Assembly (NCBI GenBank): GCA_946811185.2
Contig: OX328097.1
Location: 4,140,242 to 4,204,241, forward strand
Source: Hippopus hippopus
Taxonomy: Eukaryota; Mollusca; Bivalvia; Cardiida; Cardiidae
DNA: 64,000 bases
Reading direction: 5' to 3'
The position numbers and the translations under genes are program-made. Shown piece by piece: positions 32,393 through 43,432 of this stretch. The notes under the pieces are model-generated. The model was not told where the DNA came from and did not search any database. It saw nothing but the letters and a program-made list of their open reading frames with translations. Position 1 is the stretch's first letter, and each line of letters begins with the position of its first letter.

Positions 32393-32773
32393 GTGCATGG
32401 ATATATGAGGTCATCAAAACATGTGAGATGTATTGTCATTTGGCAAACCCCGAGCGACTCCGTTGATCAGATCCATTCGATATTAGATGGTGTTACGGAA
32501 TCGGCCGAGTTGTGAAAAGTGGAGTGTTGGTACTCTCGCGAAGTTCATTTTGGTCCAAAATTTGTTGATCAGTGGAGAGAACTTGTCATTATGTTACTGA
32601 TCAGTTAGACGAGAACTAAAACTATTGTCGGAAAAGGTGTGTTTTCATATGCCCCTAGTCACACGTTGTTCCCGAATGTTTGTTATTATAATAATGACAG
32701 TTTCTTGATCTACTAAAACTATTCTATTTATAATAGATGTACTATTGTTGATCCGTGTGATATAGCAAAACTA

Positions 32774-33002
32774 TTAACCCTTTACCACACAATGACGCCT
32801 TTTGACGCCCCTAAAAAAGAGGCCTTTTGAAAACATTTTGGGAAAAGGAGAAAATGCTGGTAACCAGCATTTTCTCCTTTTCCCACAAAGTTTTCTACCC
32901 TATCAAAGAAAAGTTGCGTCATTTGAGCCACTATGAAATTGTCGTCTGCAAATGCTTTCAATTTGGATAGGTCTTAAATTTTGCCGTGTGGTAAAGGGTT
33001 AA
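32774..33002 (-). mobile_element. family A, intact
   Basis: TTAACCCTTTACCACACAAT to GTGTGGTAAAGGGTTAA; hairpin nearly perfect. Confidence 0.95.
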
Positions 33003-33324
33003 TTTCTGATTTGTGTGCAGAAACAAGTCTGCAATATTGTTGTCGTATTTCAGTCCAATGCACCCCAAGATCTATGTGAACAGCAGAACACATATCTGTT
33101 GAAACAGTATTTAGCCAAAAGAGAGTTAAAACCCACAAGCGTTTGTCTCGGCGCGAGAAAGCCAGGAAAACAGAACTTTATTTGAACTCTTTCGTGGACT
33201 AACAAAAGACTTTTTCATGGTAGTCTTATGAGTAACTCTAAGCTCGTGCCCAGGTCTTCCTTAAATGGAAAGGCCTCGTTTTCTGGTCGGTATGCTATAC
33301 TGGACTCGGAAGTCGCAACCTACT

Positions 33325-33558
33325 TTACACTTTCACAAACGAAAAGAATTCAGACTCGTCCAAATTGAAAGCATGTAGGCTACAGAAGACAAATGAAATG
33401 GGGTTCGGTTGATAGGAATTGTCCGTAAAAGGGTAGAAAACATTGTGGGAAAAGGAGAAAATGCTGGTAACCAGCAGTTTCTCCTCTTCCCGCAAGGTTT
33501 TCAAGGGTCGTCTCCACCAGAGTCGTTAAAATTCGTGACTATTTGGTTAAGGGTAAAG
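33325..33558 (+). mobile_element. family A
   Basis: AACGAAAAGAATTCAGACTC start; hairpin with two mismatches; TTGGTTAAGGGTAAA end. Confidence 0.85.
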
Positions 33559-34328
33559 ACGAACGTTTTCTAGTCTTGCAGCAGACCACTTTTTGACTTT
33601 TGGAAAAAGAAAATAGGTCTATGTTGGCCTACACCAAAATATGAATTCTTCTCTGGAAAATATTCCCGTTGGTTCGCTTTCGTATTGTTATTCAAAAAAT
33701 TCTTGAGTGTGTCTTTTAATTAGATCGAAAGCTGGCTGTTATTTTAGTAGTAGTTGTGAGTAGGGAAAATAGGGGTATCGGTTCGACGTTATTTTCAAGG
33801 GGTAGAAAATACAGCCGCACCGGGTAACTTGGGTGTGAGTGAACAGTTAAGTGAATTGTGAAACAAGTGGCGTACATGTATGTGAGTAGATCTACTAGAC
33901 CCCGATTTTTTCATCATAATATCTTCTATAGCATAGTTTTACACCAAGAAATGCAAGGTGGAATGGTTAAAACATAGAAAATAATTGAGTGGTATTATAT
34001 CGCAGATTCCGAGTTTGAGAAAAAAAACTATATGCATCGTTACATGTACACGGTCCGGTGTGACCCGGTATCTTCATGATTGATAACGTCTGCTGTGCAT
34101 ATCGACAAACAAGTGGTGTTGATTATCTACTGTGAACACAATTCTTACAGGACTATGTATCAGGTGTAGTCGTACAAGTTTACAATACTGTCTCAATTGT
34201 TACATTCTTTGTTGCAAGAATTATACCTTTGAATGTAATCGTGGAAAACATCGAAATGAAAAAAAAAGGGGGTGGGGGGGGGGGGGGGTGAGGGTGTAGG
34301 CCTCATACAGCAGTTTATTGTTGTGGAG
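33559..34328. other. intergenic, nothing recognised
   Basis: Contains a poly(G) tract (about 34269-34289). Confidence 0.5.
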
Positions 34329-34558
34329 TTAAATCTTTTACCAAGCAATCCCAATTTTTTACGACGCTTGGGTCGTTAAGGCTTTTGAAAACATCGTGAT
34401 AAAAGGAGAATACGCTGAATACAAACATTTTCTCCTTTTCACATAATGCTTTCTTAACTTTCAACAAAAATCCCCGGATTATTTGAACAACATTTTCCAT
34501 GTCGTCTGCAAATGCTTCTATATGGACCAGTCTAAAATATAGTTATCTGAAAAAGACA
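34329..34558 (-). mobile_element. family A
   Basis: TTAAATCTTTTACCAAGCAA start; hairpin decayed; abuts a family B copy. Confidence 0.82.
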
Positions 34559-34560
34559 TT

Positions 34561-34807
34561 TGAGCCACGCTCTGGCAAAAGAGGGCTTAATGCATCTCCG
34601 TTATTCATCACACGATTATGGATTCATAGGAGCCATTTTTTATAATAACTGACTCAATCATGAGGTAGATTGATACTTTGAAAAACAGAAAATTGATCAG
34701 TAGCGAAAAGTTTGGGCCCAGGTCAGCCTGCGCGGACTGCGCAGGCTGGCCTGGGTCGATACTATTCGCATATGCATTAAGCCCCCTTTTCACAAAGCAC
34801 GGCTCAT
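34561..34807 (+). mobile_element. family B copy
   Basis: TGAGCCACGCTCTGGCAAAA to CACAAAGCACGGCTCA with intact hairpin CAGCCTGCGCGGACTGCGCA. Confidence 0.9.
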
Positions 34808-35237
34808 TTACATGGTCAACAAATGACATGAAGGCTTTATATGGTTTGGTTAAAAAGATGCGAACCCTGGGTGTATATTTAAATAGGATAAAGTTGGCGT
34901 TTAGTCCTTTTTATCAGTTTCAAGATAAACGACTTTACTGCCCTGCTTCATACGTCACTTTAAGAAAACCAAAATGTATTCATATTATTGTGATGGAATG
35001 TCTGGTCACATGTTGAAGTGGCATTAAAGCCTTATTTTAAGTCGAAATCCGTACTCCTGTTTCTTAAATATATACTTGTTTTAAAGAACACAGAAACTAC
35101 AGGACATTTTGTATATTCCAAACTTTGTTTTAAGTTCTTACCAAATCTTTTAAAAAATGATTGATAATGGAAAGGAGAGGTTGGAAACTGCTATCTATTT
35201 ATAAACATTAGTAGTCACTGGCTACATCTCAATATTG

Positions 35238-35449
35238 TTAACCCTTAGGCTGCTAAGCGCGGCTCACTGACCTTTTTGCGGACAGTGTAGATTAAGATCA
35301 GACTGCACAGAACGTGCAGTCTGATCTTGTATCTACAATGTCCGAAACAGATATTTTTCCCAAAAATATATCTTTGAAATAGCAATATTTTGGGTTTTAC
35401 TGTCGGCTTAAAAGTTTCATTTCAGTTATTTAGCAAGGATAAGGGTTAA
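35238..35449 (+). mobile_element. family F TTAA hairpin element, intact
   Basis: TTAACCCTTAGGCTGCTAAG to TAGCAAGGATAAGGGTTAA, hairpin GATCAGACTGCACAGAACGT. Confidence 0.92.
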
Positions 35450-35836
35450 GTCCGTCCCACGTACTACAGAGTCCCACTAGCCGGTTCAAAGAGAACGGTA
35501 TTAAAAGTCTCAGTTCCAAAATTGGGGTTAAGTGATGATGTAGGTTTTTCCCCAACCTCCCACCCCTCAAAATTTAGTCTGAATGATAATTGGTGCGATA
35601 ACGTGGTTTTAATAATAACCCCCGTCCACAACGGGACTGGGACCTATAACCTATAATTTGATTGGTCGCTCTTAATTTCTATACCCTTCCTCTAATATGC
35701 ACATTCTTTTCAAATTTGTACTTTGTCGTTTTTATCAATCTGTACAAAGTTTGTCTGAAAGTTTCTGATCATAAACTACACATGTACTTCCGGCAAGAGC
35801 AAAATAAATGTCTTCGTGTGTTTTAAAGTACATCAT

Positions 35837-36139
35837 GACCAGCCTACATAGCTCAGTTGGTGGTGTGAAGGACTGAACGTGATGTTTCGGGTCACTTGAG
35901 GGTGTGGGGTCGATTCCCACGGCTGGCCATCTAAAATTACTAATATTCTTTCGGATTAGACGTTAAACCGAGGTCCAGTGTGACGGTTCTATACACCGAG
36001 CTCGTCAAAGAACCAGGCGTAACTTAGGATGGGTTTCGTCCTGTATCTGCACTATCCCCTGTAACAATACTAACAGCCTTTAGTGGGCGTCGCCCATATG
36101 GGCAATCAGTGGCGACGATAAATAAACGCAAATTCAATC
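35837..36139 (+). mobile_element. tRNA-derived SINE, full length (303 bp)
   Basis: tRNA-like head with A-box TAGCTCAGTTGG and B-box GGTCGATTCCC, a central body (TTCGGATTAGACGTTAAACC) and tail AATAAACGCAAATTCAATCA. Imperfect 12-bp duplication AAAGTACATCAT (35825) / AAAGTACCCCAT (36140). The sister copy is at 62928. Confidence 0.9.
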
Positions 36140-36251
36140 AAAGTACCCCATTGTGCAGTATATCGTGTCATAGTTCTGAGTGTGCTGAAAAATTTGTTTT
36201 GTTTGCTGTTACAGGTACATGACAGGCGGTCCCGCTGACTGGAAATAAACA

Positions 36252-36372
36252 ATGGACCTTTACTGCATAGCCGTCGTTGTAATAATAGTTTTAGTAGTAT
36301 TGAGCCTGCTGTACTGCATACAAGATTGTGATTTTACATTGGCATGGAGTCTTTTCCTCGGGAACAAATCAG
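36252..36372 (+). CDS. DHRS7: DHRS7-like exon 1 (signal anchor, residues 1-41)
   Basis: ATG (context AACAATGG) starts [20 protein letters not shown], a strong hydrophobic segment, then [16 protein letters not shown], which aligns with the DxTLLW region of vertebrate DHRS7. Donor GTATAG; codon 41 split after one base. Being non-catalytic, this exon is less certain than the others. Confidence 0.8.
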
Positions 36373-39300
36373 GTATAGTTATCATAAACTCGGCTGTTTC
36401 CGAATGAAACTTCGAGGTATTGTCATAGCCCTGTGGTCGTCTGCGTCGTCATCGTGCAAAAACTTTGGTATTTCATAATATCTCTGTCAATACTAAAGAT
36501 ATTTACTTCAAACTCTGACTAGTTTTTAGCTATCAAAAAGGGAACCAATACAACAGATGCAGGTAAATATCAAAATATTTTGTCACAGTTATTCCCCTTT
36601 TTTCGACTTACAATCTGCACTGAAAATCAAGCTATTTCTAAAAGCAATTGCAGCTGAGCGTTGGCACTTGCATGCGGTGCTCTTTTTTTATTACGTGCCT
36701 ACCTATGGTCTACAAAAATTTATCAACTGATTGTTTTGTGAAGATGCTATGTTCAGCTGATTAATATCATCACGAGGGATGATATCAAATTTGTAGTGAC
36801 AATATCATTTTTTACTTTTTTTCAGCAAACACAAGACAATTGAACAGAAAAATACCTAGATTTTCTCAGTTAATCAGTTAATTCCTTTGTAAACTTGTAT
36901 GTAAAACTAAATACTAAAAGATTATATGTAGAACATTCTATCATTTTATATCAACGATAATTACTGAAGATTCTACGTAACTCATTCTCCAGTGTATTTT
37001 ACTTCTTTCACTGAATCTGATCCTCGGTGCTTGTGCAGAAAGTTACAGATGTATGAAGATTAATTCAGTATGCACTGGCTCCAAACTCGCATTACAATCT
37101 GCAAAAGTATAATACAACCCTTGTTTATACGAACGTTCTGTACTAGTCAACACACGATTCACAAAGTGCAGTATAAATGAACCATGCTCTGTTAAAAGGG
37201 GACTTAATACATTTGCAAAAAGTATCGACCCATGGCAGCCTGCGTAAGTCGACAAGCAAAGTTAAATTGGACGGACTTGAAAAAGAAAGTTAACATACCA
37301 AATATGGATACAATAGACAATAAACGCCTTCAAAAATGTTAATATTTTGAAAAGAAATGATAAAATTGACTTGTTATGCGCGATTTCTCCTTTTTCCAAG
37401 AAGTTTTCAAAATTGATCCGCTGTAAGAAGCAAAACAGATGTCTGCGGGGAAAATTGGTAAAACTATTTTTCACCTTATTTCTACAGAATCCCTTGCGAA
37501 TAAAGTTGTCTGGGTAACAGGGTGTACAAGCGGTATTGGCGAAGCACTTGCATATGAATTCGCTGCAGCGGGATGTCGGCTGATACTCTCTTCCAGACGA
37601 GAAAATATTTTACAGGAAGTAAAGCGTAGATGTTTGGGTAAGTTGAAAATACAACTTTAATGGTTTTCAGCCAGTTTTTAACCCATTTTATCTTACTTTT
37701 ATCAAACTATAACCATTCTTGTATCTTCATGCCAAATCTTGCCCCTGACGGTTGCAAGGTTGCGTAGATTACGACCGATAGAAAATGCATTTCATTTTCT
37801 TTAGGCCATCAGAGAAATCACTGTTGAAACGTTTCCGGTTTTAAATCGAAGATGTCCAATATACATGTATGTACATATTTATCCCTTACACCATTTATAT
37901 CGGTCATTAATCCAGGGTCCTACGTGGCTCAGTGGTAAAGTGTGGGACTCGTTACCTGGAGGCCCCGGGTTCGAACCGCACTGGATCCATTGGGTTTTTC
38001 GTGAGAGTGTCCCTGGGTAAGGCACCTCAGAGCCCCTCCCTAGTACTGGCAAAACCCAGGAAATACCTGAATATGTGAGCTGCCGCCGTGATATGACTGA
38101 AATAATGTTGAAAGCGGCATTAAACGCCATTCGATCAATTTATCGGTCATTTATCTATGTTAACACAGCTCACCAAATTCTGAATCATTCTACAGTTTAT
38201 CAAATTTAACAGCATTGTTTCTCTATGGCAATAAGAAAAGCCAAAGCAATGATTCTTGAAGTAAATGTCCGTCGCGAATAATTTGCCACTTGTAATAGTG
38301 TTAAATGACACGTTTAACTCTCTTCCACACAGTCCCGACTTTTATCGGCCCTGAGAGGGAGAAAGCTTTTGAAAACATTGTGGGAAAGGGCGAAAATGCT
38401 GATAGCCAGCATTTTCTCCTTTTCCCACTATGTTTTCTACCCTTTCAAGGACGTTTCGTCGTTCGAACCACCTTTAATTTGTCGTCTGCAAATACCTTCA
38501 TTTTGGACAAATCTGAGATGTCCCTCGTGTGGTAAAGAGTTAATAAATTCAATATGGCTTGCAACTCGCGAAAAGTGGCATTCGAAGATCTGCGTAAGTG
38601 TCGTCTCGGATCAGCCTGCGCAGTCCGCGTAGGCTAATCCGAGACGGCACTTAACGACTACATTAGATTTTGTCCCTCAGTAGACTTGCACAAAACAGAA
38701 AATTACATAAATACGGAAAGTGTCGTTTCGGATTAGCCTGCGCGGACTGCGCAGGCTGATCCAAGACGACACTTTACGCAAATGTCCGAATGCCCCTTTT
38801 TGCTTGTTGCCGGCCAATTATAACATGAACACTCGTGTTAGATCCTCTTTATATTACCTACGAAAATTTGATTTTATAAGCTATTATCTTCCATTTACGT
38901 TTTCATGTTGTCTTGTTTGCAGATTCTTTATTTCTCGTATATGACAATTATCTTTTAGCCATGCTCTGTGAAAAGGGGGCTATATACATTTGCAAAAGCT
39001 ATCGACCCAGGTCACCTGCGCAGTCAGCGCACGCTGACCTAGGTCAAAAGTTTTTGCTATTTGTCAATTTTCTGCTTGTCAAAGGATTTTTCTACCACAT
39101 GATTTAGTCGATTGTTAGACAAAATAGAGTTTCTGGATCCATGATGATAGTCATATGATGACTTGCTTGGTATAATGTATCATAGAGATGCATTAAGCCC
39201 CATTTTGCTAGAGCCCGTCTTCTTTCCTTATGAACTGTATCGGCAGCTCCATTTCATCATTTTACAGAAATTTCAAAGAATAAACTGAAAAGTGAGGATA

Positions 39301-42300
39301 TTCTGGTTCAACCACTGGATTTGTTGGCGTTTGACTCACACAAAAACGTGGCAGAAACTGTTGTGAAATATTTCAAAAAGGTGAACAGTTATTTACTCCT
39401 GTACCTTTTTTTTTTATTGGTGTACATACTTTACATTTCCTCCAAGCATCTTCTCGATTTTCTTGATGTGTAACCTAGCGCCGATAATTTTTTTTGCCTC
39501 TTGAAGTCTCTTGCTTGTAGAAATAGACGTCATCTTTAATATCAAATTATTTCTCCTTTCGTAACCTTGTTTTAACATTTATTTACTCAGTGTTGTTATA
39601 CGTATACCAAAAATTGTAAAAAAGAATTTTGGAACACTTGATACAAGAGTGTAAAACATATGTCAATATCTAAGACAAGATGGCATTTTGTGGTTTCAAG
39701 CTTTTATTAAAACAGTCATTGCCTTTAGTGGTTAATTCCAATAATTTTTTAAACAGCGATCACGTAATCATTGTGTCAATAATATCATTTTTAATAGCGT
39801 CGATGTGTCGCGCTAGCCTCCTTCTTGCGAAAAGATTCACCGTCTCCAGCTCTGTTTTTTCAAATCTCTGTTTTTCTTGTCAGTGCTCTCTCACAACTTA
39901 TTTTTTTCAAATGAATTTCATAAAACTACATGGAATGTTTTACTCTAGCAATTACTCATACAAGGTGGAGTTAAGAAGAAAATTCTACCTTTCTTAATGA
40001 ACTCATTGTTCATTTACTGTCGATCTCATAACTGCCATACCTAATCGCATAATTTAAAGTGGACTAAACCAACAGCTACATTTAAGTTGACCTTTTATAG
40101 TCATTCAATGTTCGTCGTTATATGCGTCAACTTTTGTTAGACAAAGCTCAGTGGTTCAAGCACTTTAACTCTTTTAACAAAGGATGAAATTTTAAACTAG
40201 TACAAATCAAAAGCTTTTGCAGACAACATGTTAAATCTGATTCAAATAATCTAATTTGCCTCCAAAAGGGCAGAAAACATTGTGGGAAAAGGAGAAAATG
40301 CAGGTTACCAGCATTTTCTCCTTTTCCTACAATGTTTTCAAAATTCATTTCTGTCAGGATCTTTAAATTCAGGATTGTTTGGTAAAGGGTTTGGTAGTGT
40401 TTATGGTGAGTATTAAAATCTTAAATCTCAGGTGAGCGACTTAGGGCTACTATATAACTCTTGTTTCTAGATTGACATTCTGGTCAACAACGCAGGACGA
40501 TCACAGAGAAGTGTTATCATCGACACATCCTTCGCTGTTGACAGACAGGTGCTCGAGGTCGACACCCTGGGGCCGATATCACTGACTAAGGCCGTTCTAC
40601 CCCATTTAAGGTCGGGCGGTGGCGGCCATATTTTGGTGACCAGTAGCGTGGCGGGAAAATTTGCAGCCCCGGGGTCAGGTTCATACTCTGCAGCCAAACA
40701 TGCTATTCAGGTATGGAGGTTTGAAACATGCAAACCAGTCAAAAAACTTAACAGACGTTTATATGCAATGTCTTCTGTAGGAAAACATCGAAAGGCTCCC
40801 TTTTTTATATGAATTTCGTGCAACTTTGAAAGCGCTTCACAGTTAAATCGAGACAAATTTGTAGTTTTTGTCAACTGGACTTAGTGTATAAAAAATGTTT
40901 TGTCAATATATACCTATCTCCCTTTAGGTGACAAGTGGCTGTTTAACCACATTTTTTATCTGTTGCTTTACGATTCATTGCTTCTTTCTGTTTGCGTCTT
41001 CATCTTCTCATCCTCAGCAGTTTGACAACTATTTTTATTTTTATTTTCAGGGATATTTTGACACACTAAGAATAGAATGTCACCCATATAACATTTCTGT
41101 GACAATAGCCTGTCCGGGACCCGTGTTCTCTGATGCACTTCTACACGCTTTTACAGGCAGTCCGGACGAGGTAACGTAAAGTATACATTTTTTTCAGAAT
41201 TATTTCTTTCACAATATTAGTTGTACGGTCAGGTGGCATGGGACTTGGAAACTTGTTCACGGCTGTGGCGAATAATGTCGCCCCGAGCCGAAGGCGAGGT
41301 GGCGACATTATTCTCCACAGCCGTGAACAAGTTTCCAAGTCCCCTGCCACCTGACCGTACAACGAATTTATTATACTGCAAAGTTTTACCATTCCAACGT
41401 GTGTTGAGCGAAATTTACCTGGTTTTTTTGGTTTAAAAAATTGAGTACGCTGACGGGGTAGAATTACCCTTCTTAGTGCCCCAATTCAATGAAAACTGAC
41501 GTCACTGGGAACTGACGTTGGATATACGTGCTAAAACGTGCAGCTTGGCGCATAATCTTGATGTTAATCTTGATCGACGCCACCGATTTGGATGTTGTGT
41601 TGAAAGTGTAGTCATGTCTACGGGGCTCCCGAAAGGGAAACTGCTTTTACGTGGGTTTTGCCAGTGGACATGATATATATGTTCGGGGCATATTATCCAA
41701 TCAGATCACGAGAAATTCCTTTGTAGTATAATAAAAGTTCCTGTCTACTCTTTACCAGACGACAAAATCTTAGATTGGCAAAAATTGAAAGCGTCTGTAG
41801 AAAACAAATAAAATGCTGCTCATATCGAGGGATTTGTCTTTGAAAGGGTAGAAATCATTGAAGCCTGTTACCACCATTTTCTCCTTTCCCCATAATGTTT
41901 TCGAGGTTTTTCTTCGGGTAGTTAGAACACTGGATGATTTTTGTTGACCCTTTAAAAGACTATTTTTGGTGTCAAAGGCTTCAGTGGTTCTAACCCTAGC
42001 CTTTTCTTTCCACTAGAAATTAAACGTGCCTATGGATAAGAAGTGGAAGAGAATGACGGCAGAGAGATGTGCCAAATTAATGGTTGCAGCAGCAGCCAAT
42101 AAACTAGATGAAGTTTGGGTATCACCCCATCCAGAATTGCTCTACTGTTACCTTTTTCAGTATTTTCCATATTCAGCAAGAAAGTAAGTCAACTTATTGA
42201 TTTATATTTCCGTTTTAATTGCCTAGCATTGCATACTATCTCATTACTTTTAATTATCGCGACGGCCAGTGTACCTATTCATGCTTTCGTAGACTTTCCT

Positions 42301-43432
42301 TTACCAGCTCTTTGTACAACATTCTTCCCAAGCCACTAGTTACATTTCCACATAACCATCATCGAAACGATAATCAGCGGTGAGAGAAGAAAGAATTCTG
42401 TCACAGTGTCAACAATTCTCGGAAAGATATTCACCGGGGATTCAAACCAGCAACCTCCTGTTCTCGATTCCTGAGCCTTATAAAAAGAGCAGGTAAACCT
42501 TAACGTATTTATGGCACAGGTTTGCTTCTTTTTCGGCAGAGAATATCCATTGAAAAGGCAAACAGCAGTCAACTATTGGCACATGCATGCGGTGCTCTTG
42601 TTTATAACTTATTACGACTGAAATTCTACAACTAAGCAGTGTACAGACAAATAGTTATTAGCACAGGCATTTGAAGCTCCAATGGTCTATCACGGAACAT
42701 TAAAATTTTCATTGGTCGATCATCGATTACTTTTACTGAAATAGCACATAGGCGCATAGCCCCTATTTCGTATAACAATACGATATTGAGGCGATACTCC
42801 TACTTGCAATTTTAGTAATGGTGTTCAATTATCGAGCAAGGAAAATTTCGGTATTCCGTGGTAGACTAATGGAGTTTCAGTGGCCTATGTTATAATTGAC
42901 TCTTAAGTAGACCGAGATTGGCAGAAGAATAGAACGAACAAAACACCAGACTATTTACAAAAAGCATTGAACATGCTGAACCGTTTTAACGATAGGTACC
43001 ACTGTTTACATCGCTCTGCCGGTTTGGGGTATAGAGAGACACGCTTGTAGTCATATTGATATTAAATAATTTCTTGTCTCATCATTCAGGTAAGAAAGAA
43101 TTGATCTGTACTGCCACGTGCACCACCGCAGGAGTTGACAAAATTTAGTTTTGTAATAGTATAGAGAACAAAAACAGAATGGCAGATGACAGCAATTGGA
43201 CATGCAGAAAATTTACAGACAGCAAATCGTATCGAACCAGGTCAGCCTTCGCGAACTGCGCAGGCTGACCTGGGTCGATACTTTTTGTAAATGCATTATA
43301 CCCTCTTTTCACAGAGCATAGCTGATTTGTTTGAAAGTATCACGTTCAATTTGCTTATTTTTCAGGATAGCTGTTCGAGCTGGACAGTACCGTGCCAACA
43401 AGGTCAAAACTGGTGTTGCTAACCTCCACTGA
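36252..43432 (+). CDS. DHRS7: DHRS7-like short-chain dehydrogenase/reductase, 7 exons
   Basis: Classical SDR of the DHRS7 type: an NAD(P)(H)-dependent oxidoreductase, in vertebrates an ER membrane enzyme acting on steroid/retinoid-like carbonyls. Exons 36252-36372, 37488-37637, 39268-39380, 40471-40710, 41051-41170, 42017-42183 and 43366-43432 join in frame (978 nt, 325 residues; human about 339). Visible: N-terminal membrane anchor (about residues 4-23), cofactor motif TGCTSGIG (51-58), QPLD (105-108), NNAG (134-137), catalytic Ser187, YSAAK (Tyr200, Lys204) and CPGPV (229-233). Ser187 to Tyr200 spacing is the expected 13. The position equivalent to the catalytic-tetrad Asn (family ELNYLG) reads EVDTLG, i.e. 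Asp159. All introns are GT-AG. The C-terminal exon is short and its stop directly abuts a family A element. The substrate cannot be told from sequence. Confidence 0.93.
36440..36705 (+). repeat. dispersed repeat shared with 20020-20285 (DHRS7-like intron 1)
   Basis: GATATTTACTTCAAACTCTG, GCAATTGCAGCTGAGCGTTG and ACTTGCATGCGGTGCTCTTT align with the copy in the CRNKL1 U12 intron. Confidence 0.65.
37178..37258 (-). mobile_element. family B end fragment (DHRS7-like intron 1)
   Basis: TGAACCATGCTCTGTTAAAA and GTATCGACCCATGGCAGCCT. Confidence 0.75.
37488..37637 (+). CDS. DHRS7: DHRS7-like exon 2 (cofactor-binding motif, residues 41-91)
   Basis: Acceptor TTCTACAG, donor GTAAGT. Encodes [20 protein letters not shown] and [17 protein letters not shown]: the TGxxxGIG Rossmann motif and the following arginine pair suited to NADP(H). 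Confidence 0.95.
37735..37868 (-). mobile_element. family G fragment, inverted (DHRS7-like intron 2)
   Basis: CATGCCAAATCTTGCCCCTG and TTTCCGGTTTTAAAT correspond to the complement of family G. Confidence 0.7.
37912..38140 (+). mobile_element. tRNA-derived SINE
   Basis: Head TACGTGGCTCAGTGGTAAAG with B-box GGTTCGAACCG, body with GCCGCCGTGATATGACTGAA and tail GCATTAAACGCC-like. In DHRS7-like intron 2. Confidence 0.85.
38314..38543 (-). mobile_element. family A (DHRS7-like intron 2)
   Basis: TTAACTCTCTTCCACACAGT to GGTAAAGAGTTAA; a family C copy follows 8 bp later. Confidence 0.92.
38552..38816. mobile_element. family C double-hairpin element (DHRS7-like intron 2)
   Basis: ATATGGCTTGCAACTCGCGA left; TGCCCCTTTTTGCTTGTTGC right; two internal hairpins of CAGCCTGCGCAGTCCGCG type. 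Confidence 0.88.
38957..39215 (-). mobile_element. family B copy (DHRS7-like intron 2)
   Basis: TAGCCATGCTCTGTGAAAAG to GCATTAAGCCCCATTTTGCT. Confidence 0.85.
39268..39380 (+). CDS. DHRS7: DHRS7-like exon 3 (residues 91-128)
   Basis: Acceptor TTTTACAG, donor GTGAAC. Encodes [20 protein letters not shown]; Asp108 in QPLD is the adenine-ring contact of classical SDRs. Confidence 0.92.
39381..40163. other. DHRS7-like intron 3, unique part
   Basis: T-rich intronic DNA; the 105-codon open frame here has no recognisable features. Confidence 0.5.
40164..40391 (+). mobile_element. family A (DHRS7-like intron 3)
   Basis: TTAACTCTTTTAACAAAGGA start; GTGGGAAAAGGAGAAAATGC hairpin. Confidence 0.9.
40471..40710 (+). 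CDS. DHRS7: DHRS7-like exon 4 (active site, residues 129-208)
   Basis: Acceptor TTTCTAG, donor GTATGG. Contains [42 protein letters not shown] and [13 protein letters not shown], Ser187, Tyr200 and Lys204. The expected Asn before LG is Asp159. Confidence 0.96.
41051..41170 (+). CDS. DHRS7: DHRS7-like exon 5 (residues 209-248)
   Basis: Acceptor TATTTTCAG, donor GTAACG. Encodes [20 protein letters not shown] then [20 protein letters not shown], with the P-G motif of SDRs. Confidence 0.93.
41221..41735 (-). mobile_element. family D composite element, copy 2 (DHRS7-like intron 5)
   Basis: Inverted relative to copy 1: foldback 41221-41362, then a body ending CTTTGTAGTATAATAAA. Many substitutions and small indels separate the copies; copy 2 has an extra GACGGGGTAGAATTACCC-like segment. 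Confidence 0.85.
41742..41955 (+). mobile_element. family A (DHRS7-like intron 5)
   Basis: CTACTCTTTACCAGACGACA start; left hairpin arm lost; abuts family D copy 2. Confidence 0.8.
42017..42183 (+). CDS. DHRS7: DHRS7-like exon 6 (residues 249-304)
   Basis: Acceptor TTCCACTAG, donor GTAAGT. Encodes [20 protein letters not shown] then [20 protein letters not shown]; matches the MTTSRCVRLMLI..EVWISEQPFLL region of vertebrate DHRS7. Confidence 0.93.
42240..42480 (-). mobile_element. tRNA-derived SINE, reverse orientation
   Basis: Reverse-strand SINE body (CGACGGCCAGTGTACCTATTC; GAAACGATAATCAGCGGTGA) and head ending near 42480 (AGGAATCGAGAACAGGAGG on the - strand). A related copy is at 43785-43960. 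Confidence 0.65.
42601..43189. other. DHRS7-like intron 6, unique part
   Basis: Nothing recognised. Confidence 0.5.
43190..43325 (+). mobile_element. family B right half (DHRS7-like intron 6)
   Basis: GACATGCAGAAAATTTACAG, hairpin and CCCTCTTTTCACAGAGCATA. Confidence 0.8.
43366..43432 (+). CDS. DHRS7: DHRS7-like exon 7 (C-terminus, residues 304-325, stop)
   Basis: Acceptor TTTTTCAG; encodes [20 protein letters not shown] then H-stop (TGA 43430-43432). Matches the family's GKKRIENFKSGV region but ends soon after; vertebrate proteins run about ten residues further. Confidence 0.85.

Noticed and set aside
37912..37985. tRNA gene-like sequence with good A- and B-boxes
   Set aside because: It is the head of a SINE: the conserved SINE body follows directly, and no closing acceptor stem is formed.
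39680..39997. 105-codon open frame in the DHRS7-like gene
   Set aside because: Intronic, no motif, and composition follows the T-rich background.
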